Of a stretch of 40,776 nucleotides of DNA, positions 20,022-27,699 are shown piece by piece. The position numbers were made by a program, and so were the translations under genes. The notes beneath the pieces are model-generated. The model searched no databases. It had not been told where the DNA came from and was given only the letters and a program-made list of their open reading frames with translations. Origin of the DNA: a virus; the IMG/VR virus record IMGVR_UViG_3300034284_000150, positions 1 through 40,776 of that record; one strand, written 5' to 3'. Position 1 is the stretch's first letter. Each line of letters begins with the position of its first letter.

Positions 20022-22300
20022 TAGGATATATCTCCAATCACTGTAAAGTTATTACTGCTAGTACAGATTATAGTACAAGCCGAAAATTGCGCTCTTAGGT
20101 TAGGCGCTCCTGATGTAGCACCAGTTGAGGTTAATACGCTAGTTCCATTATTTCTAATTTGAACTGCGCCAGCACCAATGCGCTGTATGTTAATCATTTG
20201 TCCTGTAGTGAATATTCCACTAGGCACAGTCAGAGTTAAGGTTCCAGCATCACTCATAGTAATTAACTTATTGACATCACCAGCAACCAAAGTATAGTTG
20301 GCAGTTTTTGCATCTATAGTTACATCAAGAGTAGATACTGCATTTAGTGTTTCCCATTTAAGTCCAGAAGCAGTTGAAGAATCTGCAATTAAATATTGGT
20401 TATTAGTTCCAACTGCAAGTCTACCAACAGTGTCAGGTGCGGTACCTATAAGTATGTCACCCTTAGCATCTATTGTAGTTACTGTTAATGCGTTGGCTAC
20501 AGTAAATTGGGTAAAGGCTATTACCTCTACTATATCATTTGCCGTTAAAGCAGTAAGACCAGTAATACTTGAACCAGTAGAGGCTGTGTAATCTCCACCT
20601 CTTGATAACAATACACCATTAAGATATACTTGTTCATAACCTACTGTGTAGGCAAGAGTTACTGAGTTGTCATCTACACCATTGAGGGTAGTCTCACCAC
20701 CTGCTGCAGTTTTAATCCAACGAAGTGCGGTAACACTTGAGGTTAAATTACCCCAAGCAGAACCAGACCATACCTGCATAACAGAGGTTACGGTATTAAA
20801 GTAAAGAGCACCAGTAAGTAAAGCATTTCCATCATTGTCAACAGATGGAGCAGATGCTTTAGGTCCTAGGTATCTATCATCAAATGAATCATATGAGGCT
20901 GCAGCAGCGGTAGCCGCAGCAGAAGCAGTAGCAGCATCGGCTGCTACAGCAGTACCAATTGCGTCTGCATAAGCCTTTGTAGCAGCGTGTAAATTTTGAG
21001 TAGGAGCACCTGAAAGAGTTAAGGCTCCAGTCATTGTAGAGCCAGCCTTTAATACTACTGTATCTGAAAAATTGGCTGTGTCGTTTAACGCTTGAGCAAT
21101 TTCATCAAGAGTATCTAGTGTACTAGGGGCACCATTAATAAGATTAGCAATAGATGTATCTACATAAGCCTTGGTTGACGCATCTGTATTATCTGTAGGT
21201 GTAGCCAAAGATGTAATCTTCTGGCTGTTAAGAGATACTGAGCCAGTAGGTGCAGCCATTTGGTCAAGACGGTTAGTGCGAACCTGTGTATCAAAGTCTG
21301 AAATAGTTGATGCTGTCTGAGTGCCAGTATGATTAGCACGAGCAAATGGGTCGGCAGTTAACTTGGCTGCAGTAATAGTACCATCGGCAATATCAGCAGC
21401 AACGATAGTTCCATTTGCTATATCAGCAGAAGTAATAGTTCCTGCAAGGTTTAATTTGCTATATGAAATAGCAGCAGAAGCATTAATATCTGCGTTAACA
21501 ATAGCACCTGTACCAATAACAGTAGTTAGGCTTACATCTCCTGTACCATTAAAGGATACGGCAGACGCCTCAATATCTCCAGTTAGTTGGAAGTTACGGG
21601 CTGTCTGTAAAGCAGTTGCAGTAGCAGCGTTACCTGACACGCTACCTGCTGAACCAGATACGTTACCAGTTACGTTACCAGTTACGTCACCTGTTACATT
21701 ACCTGTAAGGTTAGCAGTTATAGTACCTGCAGAAAAGTTACCAGAAGAATCACGGGCTACAATAGCCGAGTTAGTATTGGCAGATGTAGCAGTTGTAGCA
21801 GAGTTAGATACTTTACCAGCAGTTGAGATAGTTCCCAACTTAGTGTCTGCGATAGCAGCACTTGCATTGATGTCAGCATTAACAATAGTGCCATCAAGAA
21901 TCATACCACTTGTTACTGTACCAGTAGAACCAGTTTGAACTATGTTAGCAAGGGTAATTCCGTGTGCAGTTGTAGTATTTTCAATGTGTTGATTAGCCTC
22001 ACGATAATCTCTACCAATTGCCATATGGCGCACTACAGCACCAGCAGAGTGGGCTACACCAGATGAACCATCAATACCACGAGTAATAGTAAGTGTGTTA
22101 GTTGAGACCGCCGTTACATCTACGATTTCTTCAAGTGCTGTATCTGGGTCAATCACCACCGTAAAGGTTTCGCCAGCAGATATTGTGGCACCACCTAGCA
22201 AAGAAGTTCCTGATACTACAGATGCTGAAGTACCAGAGTTAGTTAACGCTGAAGCAAGTGTTGTTTGCTGTGAGCGTGATGAGTATTTACGTGTTGTCAT
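20021..22300 (-). CDS. Large tail fibre
   Basis: A 759-residue fibre. The N-terminal about 150 residues (TFTVVIDPDTALEEIVDVTAV, RGIDGSSGVAHSAGAVVRHMAIGRDY) form the virion-attachment domain typical of actinophage fibres. The middle is low-complexity with VTGDVTGNVTGNVSG and repeated ADINASAAI units. A segment near 540-610 (GYEQVYLNGVLLSRGGDYT) is a common fibre module. The C-terminal about 90 residues are paralogous to the end of the downstream fibre. It is the main adhesion fibre candidate. Confidence 0.82.
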   Translation of the reverse strand: MTTRKYSSRSQQTTLASALTNSGTSASVVSGTSLLGGATISAGETFTVVIDPDTALEEIVDVTAVSTNTLTITRGIDGSSGVAHSAGAVVRHMAIGRDYREANQHIENTTTAHGITLANIVQTGSTGTVTSGMILDGTIVNADINASAAIADTKLGTISTAGKVSNSATTATSANTNSAIVARDSSGNFSAGTITANLTGNVTGDVTGNVTGNVSGSAGSVSGNAATATALQTARNFQLTGDIEASAVSFNGTGDVSLTTVIGTGAIVNADINASAAISYSKLNLAGTITSADIANGTIVAADIADGTITAAKLTADPFARANHTGTQTASTISDFDTQVRTNRLDQMAAPTGSVSLNSQKITSLATPTDNTDASTKAYVDTSIANLINGAPSTLDTLDEIAQALNDTANFSDTVVLKAGSTMTGALTLSGAPTQNLHAATKAYADAIGTAVAADAATASAAATAAAASYDSFDDRYLGPKASAPSVDNDGNALLTGALYFNTVTSVMQVWSGSAWGNLTSSVTALRWIKTAAGGETTLNGVDDNSVTLAYTVGYEQVYLNGVLLSRGGDYTASTGSSITGLTALTANDIVEVIAFTQFTVANALTVTTIDAKGDILIGTAPDTVGRLAVGTNNQYLIADSSTASGLKWETLNAVSTLDVTIDAKTANYTLVAGDVNKLITMSDAGTLTLTVPSGIFTTGQMINIQRIGAGAVQIRNNGTSVLTSTGATSGAPNLRAQFSACTIICTSSNNFTVIGDIS

Positions 22301-22308
22301 TTATCTAC

Positions 22309-23229
22309 CTATCGGCTGTAGTGGACTCGAATTGGATATGCAGTTTGCTGTCTTTGAGTTTCCTCGTTGAGGCGTTGTGTATAGAGAGCATATAGTTGTT
22401 TTGTTGCAGTTTGTGAAGCACCATAAGGACGTTTGCTATCTGTTTCGTCTGCCTGTGGGCTAACTTGAGCAGCACGTGCAGGGTCAAGGTAGGTAAGCAA
22501 ACGATAAGAAGCACCCAATACGATTACATCTTTGCAAGAGTTTGGTAGTCCAGTTTGTGTTGAGAAGTCTTGAGCATTAGTAGTAAATGGAACTGGGTCA
22601 GTTGAGTACACAACCTTAACAGTTCTACCAGGAGTAATATAATCTCCAATGGTTACTGTTTGAGATGTAGCACCAAATGCTGTAGCATCTGCTTTAGAAT
22701 CCCAAGACCAACGACGCACAGGAATCCATTCAAGAGATGGACCAACTGATTGCCACATAATTGAAAGAATGTTTTGGATATTTAATCCATCAAAATCATA
22801 GGTTGTTTGAGCAGCATTAAATGTGAAAGTAGTTACATTAACTGCAAATATAGTAGAACCAGCAGCATTGATAGTATCGTTAATAGCCTTCTTAATAACA
22901 TAACGTGGGAATGTAGGTGAGATAGTAACCTTGGTATCTACTGTGTGTGTAGCAGCAGTAGTACCTAGATAACCTCTACCATATGGAGATACAGTTGCTG
23001 TATTAGCAATACGGTCAAATGAATCTACCCATAATAATTCTTCATCAATCTCAACTACACCTTTACCTAGATTCTCAGTTGAGCCTAGAGATAAGATAGT
23101 AGGAGATGATGATGGAGATGTCAGGGTAGTAACAGCACTAGTTAAGTGAGTTGCTCTATCCTGTTGATAGGTATAACCAGCAAGGTTAATTTGAACCTCA
23201 TTGATTAAATCAGTTAATGTAGTTGTCAA
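22309..23229 (-). CDS. Putative head-tail connector or tail tubular protein
   Basis: 306 residues. The N-terminal helix (TTTLTDLINEVQINLAG), a central beta region with DEELLWVDSFDRIANT, and a helical end resemble tail-tubular/adaptor proteins that join portal and tail in short-tailed phages, but this rests on layout as much as on motif. The start is TTG at 23229, overlapping the previous stop, with AAGGAG upstream. It directly precedes the fibre genes, which fits. Confidence 0.6.
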   Translation of the reverse strand: MTTTLTDLINEVQINLAGYTYQQDRATHLTSAVTTLTSPSSSPTILSLGSTENLGKGVVEIDEELLWVDSFDRIANTATVSPYGRGYLGTTAATHTVDTKVTISPTFPRYVIKKAINDTINAAGSTIFAVNVTTFTFNAAQTTYDFDGLNIQNILSIMWQSVGPSLEWIPVRRWSWDSKADATAFGATSQTVTIGDYITPGRTVKVVYSTDPVPFTTNAQDFSTQTGLPNSCKDVIVLGASYRLLTYLDPARAAQVSPQADETDSKRPYGASQTATKQLYALYTQRLNEETQRQQTAYPIRVHYSR

Positions 23230-23501
23230 GAGGCTATGCTCCTTAATGCATCAATTGCCGATTTGCCAGTAGTTCCAGCAAGTTCATTACAGATACCATT
23301 TAAATCTTTATAAGCAGATGGTGCTCTACCAGCACTTGCCTTTTGATTCAAGGCTCCAATTATTCCAAGCCCTGATGTACTAGCCCATTTATTAGCAGCA
23401 CCTTGTTCATCAAGAAATGCTGTCCTTGCTGGGTAGTTACCACCATTGGCTAGGCGATTTAGTTCAGCACATAGAGTGCTACCTGCGGTACCTGTTGGCA
23501 T
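23226..23501 (-). CDS. Unknown small virion-module protein, 91 residues
   Basis: Ala, Gly and Asn-rich, with helical patches (TLCAELNRLANGG, LNGICNELAGTTG) and no membrane segment. It overlaps the start of the connector gene. Position suggests a structural or assembly role; the family is not recognised. Confidence 0.65.
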   Translation of the reverse strand: MPTGTAGSTLCAELNRLANGGNYPARTAFLDEQGAANKWASTSGLGIIGALNQKASAGRAPSAYKDLNGICNELAGTTGKSAIDALRSIAS

Positions 23502-23509
23502 TGTTTATC

Positions 23510-24250
23510 CTATCTAGGTGTAATGATTTTCTTATCAGGGGTGATAAGTTTTGACTTAGGCTCTTCCTTAGGTTTACCAAAGAATGCGTTATAATAATGT
23601 TCATCAAATGAGAACCGCTTCATATGTGGGGCTAATGCACCAGTATGAGCATATAGTGGAATCTCTGCTTTATCGCATAGGGCAAAGAAGAATATATCTT
23701 CACCTATAAATTTAGTTCCCCTACCCATTTCCATAAAAATTTGTCCGTCTTGGGATACTTCACGAACCTTTGGCACGACACTGCGGTGCATCAACACAAA
23801 CCCCATACCTGCAGCGTCTACCTTAATTAGTTGATTTACTGGCATTGGGTGAACTCTAGTTAATCCAAACCCACCCTCATCTCCAACTATAAAGTTAAAG
23901 ATTGTAGGCATTGGAATCATTAAAGGTTCTTCTGGATTATCTGTAGTAAAATATACTCCAGTAATAATTGGACGCTTTTCAACATCCTTGTTATCCCATA
24001 ATAATTTAAACTTTTCTGGACTAATTACTACATCTGAATCTACCCATAGTAGCCATTCATAATCAGTCTTATCATACCAGTAATCAATTACTGTTTGTCT
24101 TTGTCTAGCAATCTGGTTGCCCTGACTTCGCAATGATGTTGCAAACTCTACACCAGACTTTAACATTACATCTGTTACGCCTTGCATAAACTTGCCATCT
24201 ACCATTCCGTTGTCGCACCATACTAATGCTACAGAATCTTTTTTACTCAT
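23510..24250 (-). CDS. Family-2-like glycosyltransferase (GT-A)
   Basis: A 246-residue enzyme with YEWLLWVDSDVVISPEKF: Asp71-Ser-Asp73 is the metal-binding DxD of GT-A enzymes, with RQTVIDYW upstream and a later GEDIFFFALC stretch containing the probable catalytic acidic residue. It sits inside the structural block between the lysine-rich genes and the connector. Likely targets are a virion protein or a host surface sugar; the methyltransferase at 13.6 kb could act in the same modification. Confidence 0.82.
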   Translation of the reverse strand: MSKKDSVALVWCDNGMVDGKFMQGVTDVMLKSGVEFATSLRSQGNQIARQRQTVIDYWYDKTDYEWLLWVDSDVVISPEKFKLLWDNKDVEKRPIITGVYFTTDNPEEPLMIPMPTIFNFIVGDEGGFGLTRVHPMPVNQLIKVDAAGMGFVLMHRSVVPKVREVSQDGQIFMEMGRGTKFIGEDIFFFALCDKAEIPLYAHTGALAPHMKRFSFDEHYYNAFFGKPKEEPKSKLITPDKKIITPR

Positions 24251-24264
24251 AGTCCCCTGTGTCC

Positions 24265-24501
24265 CTATCTGTACTTTGCTGCTTTTTTGGCTATTGCTTT
24301 AGGTTGCTTTACAAACTGCTTACCCTTTTTATTACCTTTAGCCTTGGCTCTATTAGTAGCCGCTTTCTCTGCTGGACTTAATGCAGCCCATGCTGCTTCA
24401 GGTAAATATCTTTTCTTACCTTTAGATGGCTTACCGTCAGATGTTTTCCACTTCTGAGCAGTCCAATCTTTTAAAGACTTCTGAGATTTAGCAAGTGCCA
24501 T
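24265..24501 (-). CDS. Small lysine-rich protein, 78 residues
   Basis: Contains WTAQKWKTSDGKPSKGKKRYLPEAAWAALSPAEKAATNRAKAKG, a motif I recognise from actinophage structural blocks without known function. Lysine and alanine dominate; the protein is strongly basic. It belongs to a run of six small basic genes (24265-25467). Confidence 0.7.
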   Translation of the reverse strand: MALAKSQKSLKDWTAQKWKTSDGKPSKGKKRYLPEAAWAALSPAEKAATNRAKAKGNKKGKQFVKQPKAIAKKAAKYR

Positions 24502-24689
24502 TACTTGTAACCTCCGCCTGCTTTCTTATATTGCACAGCAAGTAGTTGTGCTTTACGGGCTGACCATTCTCCAGGGTCTCCACCTTTAGAACCAGCCTTA
24601 ATCTTTTTAAATAGTGTTGCTCTCATACCAGGTTTGGTATAGTTACCAGCAGCATTGACTTTAGACTTAGCCTTTTTCTTTGCTACCAT
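24501..24689 (-). CDS. Small lysine-rich protein, 62 residues
   Basis: Basic at both ends with a short motif GGDPGEWSARKAQLLAVQYKKAGGGYK at the end. No cysteines. Its stop meets the start of the following gene at 24501, so the pair is translationally coupled. Unknown function; virion DNA-binding is a possibility. Confidence 0.68.
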   Translation of the reverse strand: MVAKKKAKSKVNAAGNYTKPGMRATLFKKIKAGSKGGDPGEWSARKAQLLAVQYKKAGGGYK

Positions 24690-24964
24690 TTAACTTTATC
24701 CGCCCAATAGGCTGCAGACATCTTACCCTTAGCGATGTTTCTACCGTGTCTTGCTTTGAAAGACTTACGCTTCATTTTCATACGCTCTGACTCACCAGAT
24801 TTTGGTTTACCAGCAGTGCTTGCGCCTTGCTCACCAAATCGGATAGTCTTTACTTTGCTTCCCTCTTTAGCCACAACTACGTGTGACTTCTTAGGGTGAT
24901 TAGGAGTACGCTTTGGCTTGTTATAGCCAGATACACCAATTCTCTTTAATACTGAATCTTTCAT
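24683..24964 (-). CDS. Small basic protein, 93 residues
   Basis: Contains VRFGEQG-like TIRFGEQGAST and ends with KARHGRNIAKGKMSAAYWADKVKW, a pattern seen in many phage structural clusters (KSFKARHxxNI ... SxxYWxxxxxW). Strongly basic. It starts in an ATGA junction with the 47-residue gene upstream. Confidence 0.72.
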   Translation of the reverse strand: MKDSVLKRIGVSGYNKPKRTPNHPKKSHVVVAKEGSKVKTIRFGEQGASTAGKPKSGESERMKMKRKSFKARHGRNIAKGKMSAAYWADKVKW

Positions 24965-25104
24965 TTTTGTCCCTTAATTTCTTTTTTAGTCTTAGGGTCA
25001 AAGCGAGTTTTTTCTCTTCCGTCCTTACGGAGAATAACAATCATACCGTCCCTCATAATTGATTTATTAAACCCGTCATGACGCTTGCGTTGACCCGATG
25101 ACAT
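24961..25104 (-). CDS. Tiny basic protein, 47 residues
   Basis: ATG at 25104 in a TAATG junction and stop in an ATGA junction, so it fits tightly between its neighbours. The sequence is basic with a short beta hairpin (MIVILRKDGREKTRF) and a charged tail. Unknown function. Confidence 0.65.
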   Translation of the reverse strand: MSSGQRKRHDGFNKSIMRDGMIVILRKDGREKTRFDPKTKKEIKGQK

Positions 25105-25334
25105 TACTTAGATTTCTTTTTGACTACTCCAGGAGCAGTGCGAGTTTGAGGTATAAACATTCCTGGGTATTTTCTTTCGATTGCTCTGCGAGCCTCAGCC
25201 TCGGCTGCAGCCACACCTTGAGGAGATATCTCTTTTTGAAATGCTTTTTTTGCGGCTTCACCATAAGGTTTAACAAGTTCTTTTATTGTTTTTTCCCTGT
25301 TAAACTCTTTAGTAATTCTTTTAGAATTAGCCAT
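25104..25334 (-). CDS. Small basic helical protein, 76 residues
   Basis: The first 50 residues form a charged amphipathic helix (KELVKPYGEAAKKAFQKEI ... AEARRAIERKYPGMF), the end is a lysine tail. It belongs to the basic-protein run between capsid and glycosyltransferase. Confidence 0.68.
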   Translation of the reverse strand: MANSKRITKEFNREKTIKELVKPYGEAAKKAFQKEISPQGVAAAEAEARRAIERKYPGMFIPQTRTAPGVVKKKSK

Positions 25335-25335
25335 A

Positions 25336-25467
25336 TTACTTCTTCTTGCCCATTTTTTTCATGCCTTTTTTCATAACCATTTTCTTGCCTGACTTCTTGG
25401 CTGCTTTCTTAGCCATAGCCATTCCTTTTTTAGAGTATGAGTACTCTTTTCCATTTACCATTGGCAT
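25336..25467 (-). CDS. Very small lysine/methionine-rich protein, 43 residues
   Basis: About 40 percent of the residues are lysine, with methionine and glycine as spacers (MVMKKGMKKMGKKK at the end). It starts in an overlap with the gene upstream and ends one base before the next start. The composition resembles protamine-like or capsid-lining DNA-binding peptides, but this is inference. Confidence 0.65.
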   Translation of the reverse strand: MPMVNGKEYSYSKKGMAMAKKAAKKSGKKMVMKKGMKKMGKKK

Positions 25468-25775
25468 TATATTTGTCCTATCTCTTTCATTACGGCTGCG
25501 GCTTTTGGAGTTATATCTTTAGTCTTAGGCATAGTGTCCGCATCATACGCTTTACCTAATACTTCTGAAGCCCTATGCGCTTCCTGTACGTGACGCATAG
25601 TTGTTCCTGCTGGTTGTATCCCCTGTGCTCTAGCATCTCTATATGCCTGTAACTCAGAGTTCCATTTCTTATCTGGTATATCTCTCTTAGCATCTCCAGT
25701 ATTCATCTGAAGACTTAAACCTTTACATCCAAAACATCCTTCAATAGGAGTTGGATGATGTTCCCAGTGTTTCAT
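25467..25775 (-). CDS. Unknown protein with N-terminal His/Cys cluster, 102 residues
   Basis: Starts with a His-rich stretch and a CFGCKGLSLQMNTGDA motif that should bind zinc, then a polar helical region with AYRDARAQGIQPAGTT and MRHVQEAHRASEVLGKAYD. This pattern is familiar from actinophage structural blocks, function unknown. Confidence 0.7.
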   Translation of the reverse strand: MKHWEHHPTPIEGCFGCKGLSLQMNTGDAKRDIPDKKWNSELQAYRDARAQGIQPAGTTMRHVQEAHRASEVLGKAYDADTMPKTKDITPKAAAVMKEIGQI

Positions 25776-25783
25776 TTATCCCC

Positions 25784-26053
25784 TTATACTGCTGTAAAAT
25801 TTGCTTCTGTAACTCCTATACCACCAGCAATTAGTGCTGCTTTGGTAACGTCATCTACTATATGTTTATGCCCACCTATATAGAACTCTTGATATGTTTC
25901 TACGCTTGGGTCTAAAGGATAACGATTTATTCTATATGAACCATTCTGTTTTACTACAGAAGTGCCAACATTTCTTTTATAGAAGTAGAACAGACGGTGT
26001 TTACCCGAAGGTCCTTCTTGTACATTAGGTGTTGTAAATACGAAATCTGCCAT
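25784..26053 (-). CDS. Small beta-rich virion-module protein, 89 residues
   Basis: Good AAGGAG site before the ATG. Mostly short beta strands with many aromatic residues (HRLFYFYKRNVG, YQEFYIGGHKHIVDD). It directly follows the capsid gene in transcription order, a usual place for capsid decoration or head-completion proteins. Confidence 0.68.
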   Translation of the reverse strand: MADFVFTTPNVQEGPSGKHRLFYFYKRNVGTSVVKQNGSYRINRYPLDPSVETYQEFYIGGHKHIVDDVTKAALIAGGIGVTEANFTAV

Positions 26054-26080
26054 TGTTCTCCTTAATGAACTTACTCCGTA

Positions 26081-26102
26081 GCAGGAATATTTCTACTCCT
26101 GC
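26081..26102 (-). repeat. Hairpin between capsid gene and next gene
   Basis: GCAGGA (26081-26086) pairs with TCCTGC (26097-26102) across a 10-base loop. It lies just after the capsid stop codon in transcription order and lacks a T run. It could be a partial terminator or mRNA stabiliser that lets capsid be made in excess. Confidence 0.4.
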
Positions 26103-26117
26103 CACAGCGTCAATCAA

Positions 26118-27074
26118 CTAAGCGATTGATGAACCTGATTCGATTCTGTATAGTGCCTCTTCACGGTAGCGAGCAAATCCTAATACGCCGTACCAACCCA
26201 TTGGGCGGTGACGCATCAAGCGGTCAACTACTGGTCCGATAACTACATGTGGCTCTTCTGCTACGGCCTCGGCCAATGCTTGCTGTCCAGCGAGGATTGT
26301 ACGATAAACACGTGCAGATGAAGAACCGTCTGTAGCATTGTACAGACGTGGAGACTCTACGAAGTATGCACCTTCGTATGTTCCGATTTCTCCTGCCCAG
26401 ATACGGTCTTGTGCAGAGCCGTATTGGTTAGGAAGTAACCATCCTGCTGAACCTGTCTCAGCACGAAGGTCGTGTGAAACTTCTGGGTGGATACCACACC
26501 AGTATAGGCTACCCTTGCGAGCAACAGCCTTGTTAGCACGTAACTTGGCTACAGCCTTGCGTAGGTTTGCAGATGAAAGAGTTGCAGCAGCAGTAATTGT
26601 TGCTGTTGAGGTCGCTGTTGAACCTGAGTAGATTACGTTTGAACCGCCACGCAATGTTGTCATTGCTACGGAATCAATAGAATCTGCTAGGTTGTAAGCG
26701 ATAATGTTTGCGATTGCTGGGTCTACATCAGCAAGGCTGAATAGTTCCAACGCACGTGTTACCAACACTGAGTTACCGTACTCTGCAAGAGTAATGGTTA
26801 CTGAAGTTGGCGTTGACATTGCTACTGAATCGACATCGTCGTTTTCAGTTAAAGCAGTTGTCGCTGTTGATAGGTCAACATAGCGTTGTAAAACGACTGT
26901 TGAACCTGGAATTGCTTGACGTGCTGGACGCTTATCTGCGACAGAACGAATTAGGGGTTCTGAACGGAGAGCGAATTCAAGAAGACGGTCATACGCCTTC
27001 TGAACCAAACCAGCAGCACCAGCGGTACCTCCAAGAGAGGAACTACCTGTGGTAGTATAGTTTACTGTTGCCAT
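26118..27074 (-). CDS. Major capsid protein (N4-gp56-like, HK97 fold)
   Basis: 318 residues. VVLQRYVDLSTATTALTEND, then TITLAEYGNSVLVTRALELF and GIHPEVSHDLRAETG follow the order of the N4-gp56 capsid family. A strong ribosome-binding site (GGAGGTGA) precedes the ATG, as expected for the most abundant protein. The scaffold gene is immediately upstream and hairpins lie on both sides of the pair. Confidence 0.88.
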   Translation of the reverse strand: MATVNYTTTGSSSLGGTAGAAGLVQKAYDRLLEFALRSEPLIRSVADKRPARQAIPGSTVVLQRYVDLSTATTALTENDDVDSVAMSTPTSVTITLAEYGNSVLVTRALELFSLADVDPAIANIIAYNLADSIDSVAMTTLRGGSNVIYSGSTATSTATITAAATLSSANLRKAVAKLRANKAVARKGSLYWCGIHPEVSHDLRAETGSAGWLLPNQYGSAQDRIWAGEIGTYEGAYFVESPRLYNATDGSSSARVYRTILAGQQALAEAVAEEPHVVIGPVVDRLMRHRPMGWYGVLGFARYREEALYRIESGSSIA

Positions 27075-27106
27075 TGTTTGTCACCTCCAAGTGACTATGA
27101 ACGGAA

Positions 27107-27583
27107 TTATTGTGAGCGAAGTACATCTAGTAATGCATCCATTGAATCTGCATTATCGATGCGAAGATTTAAATCCTCTGCTCGGTCTGGGGTCATAGCG
27201 CCTTGTGTGAGTACATCTTGCTGCCTTAAGGCCGCTTTATCTGTTTCACTTACTTTAGACTCCTCATTAGCAACTGTAATTCCGAATAAATCAGCGTTAT
27301 CATCGAGCCAGTTATTTACTGTCTCTTCGTTAACCTCTTCTAAATCCTTAAGAACTAGTCTTGCTGCTTTAAGGTTGACACCCTTCTTTTCTAGGACTTC
27401 TTTGACTGTACGCTCACGCTGCACCTTGGATAATCCCTCAAGTTGCTCAGTGAGTTCTTTGATACGCTTCTCATCGTTGCGCTTGGCTTTCCGCAATTTT
27501 TTAAGTAAATCGCTTCCTTCCAATTGCACACCGTTGTCGGTATCTAGGTCGTCTTCGTCTTCATCCCAGTAGTTGTTGCTCAT
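27107..27583 (-). CDS. Scaffold protein
   Basis: Start at 27583 with AAGGGTGG upstream; 158 residues. An acidic N-terminus (DEDEDDLDTD), a long central coiled coil (LLKKLRKAKRNDEKRIKELTEQLEGLSKVQRER) and an acidic end, the composition of head scaffolding proteins. Its place directly upstream of the capsid gene supports this. Confidence 0.82.
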   Translation of the reverse strand: MSNNYWDEDEDDLDTDNGVQLEGSDLLKKLRKAKRNDEKRIKELTEQLEGLSKVQRERTVKEVLEKKGVNLKAARLVLKDLEEVNEETVNNWLDDNADLFGITVANEESKVSETDKAALRQQDVLTQGAMTPDRAEDLNLRIDNADSMDALLDVLRSQ

Positions 27584-27668
27584 AGCAACCCACCCTTCTA
27601 TTCGTTGTAGTCGCAAGCCTCAAGTCAATTCGGGGAAATTGGTTGGCTCTTGCTATCGGTCTTTTACG

Positions 27669-27695
27669 CTATGTGAGGCCGATGGATTCACATAG
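27669..27695. repeat. Perfect inverted repeat upstream of scaffold gene
   Basis: CTATGTGA (27669-27676) and TCACATAG (27688-27695), eight bases each with an 11-base loop, lie in the gap between the 440-residue gene and the scaffold gene. It has no T run. It may be an mRNA processing or stabilising hairpin ahead of scaffold and capsid, or an operator. Confidence 0.45.
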
Positions 27696-27699
27696 GATT

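Noticed and set aside
21363-21938. Rightward 191-residue open frame opposite the large fibre
   Set aside because: Low-complexity shadow of fibre repeats, without start signals and against the operon direction.
27078-27572. Rightward 164-residue open frame opposite the scaffold gene
   Set aside because: Serine-rich mirror of the scaffold coiled coil; the leftward gene has a good start site and fits the operon.
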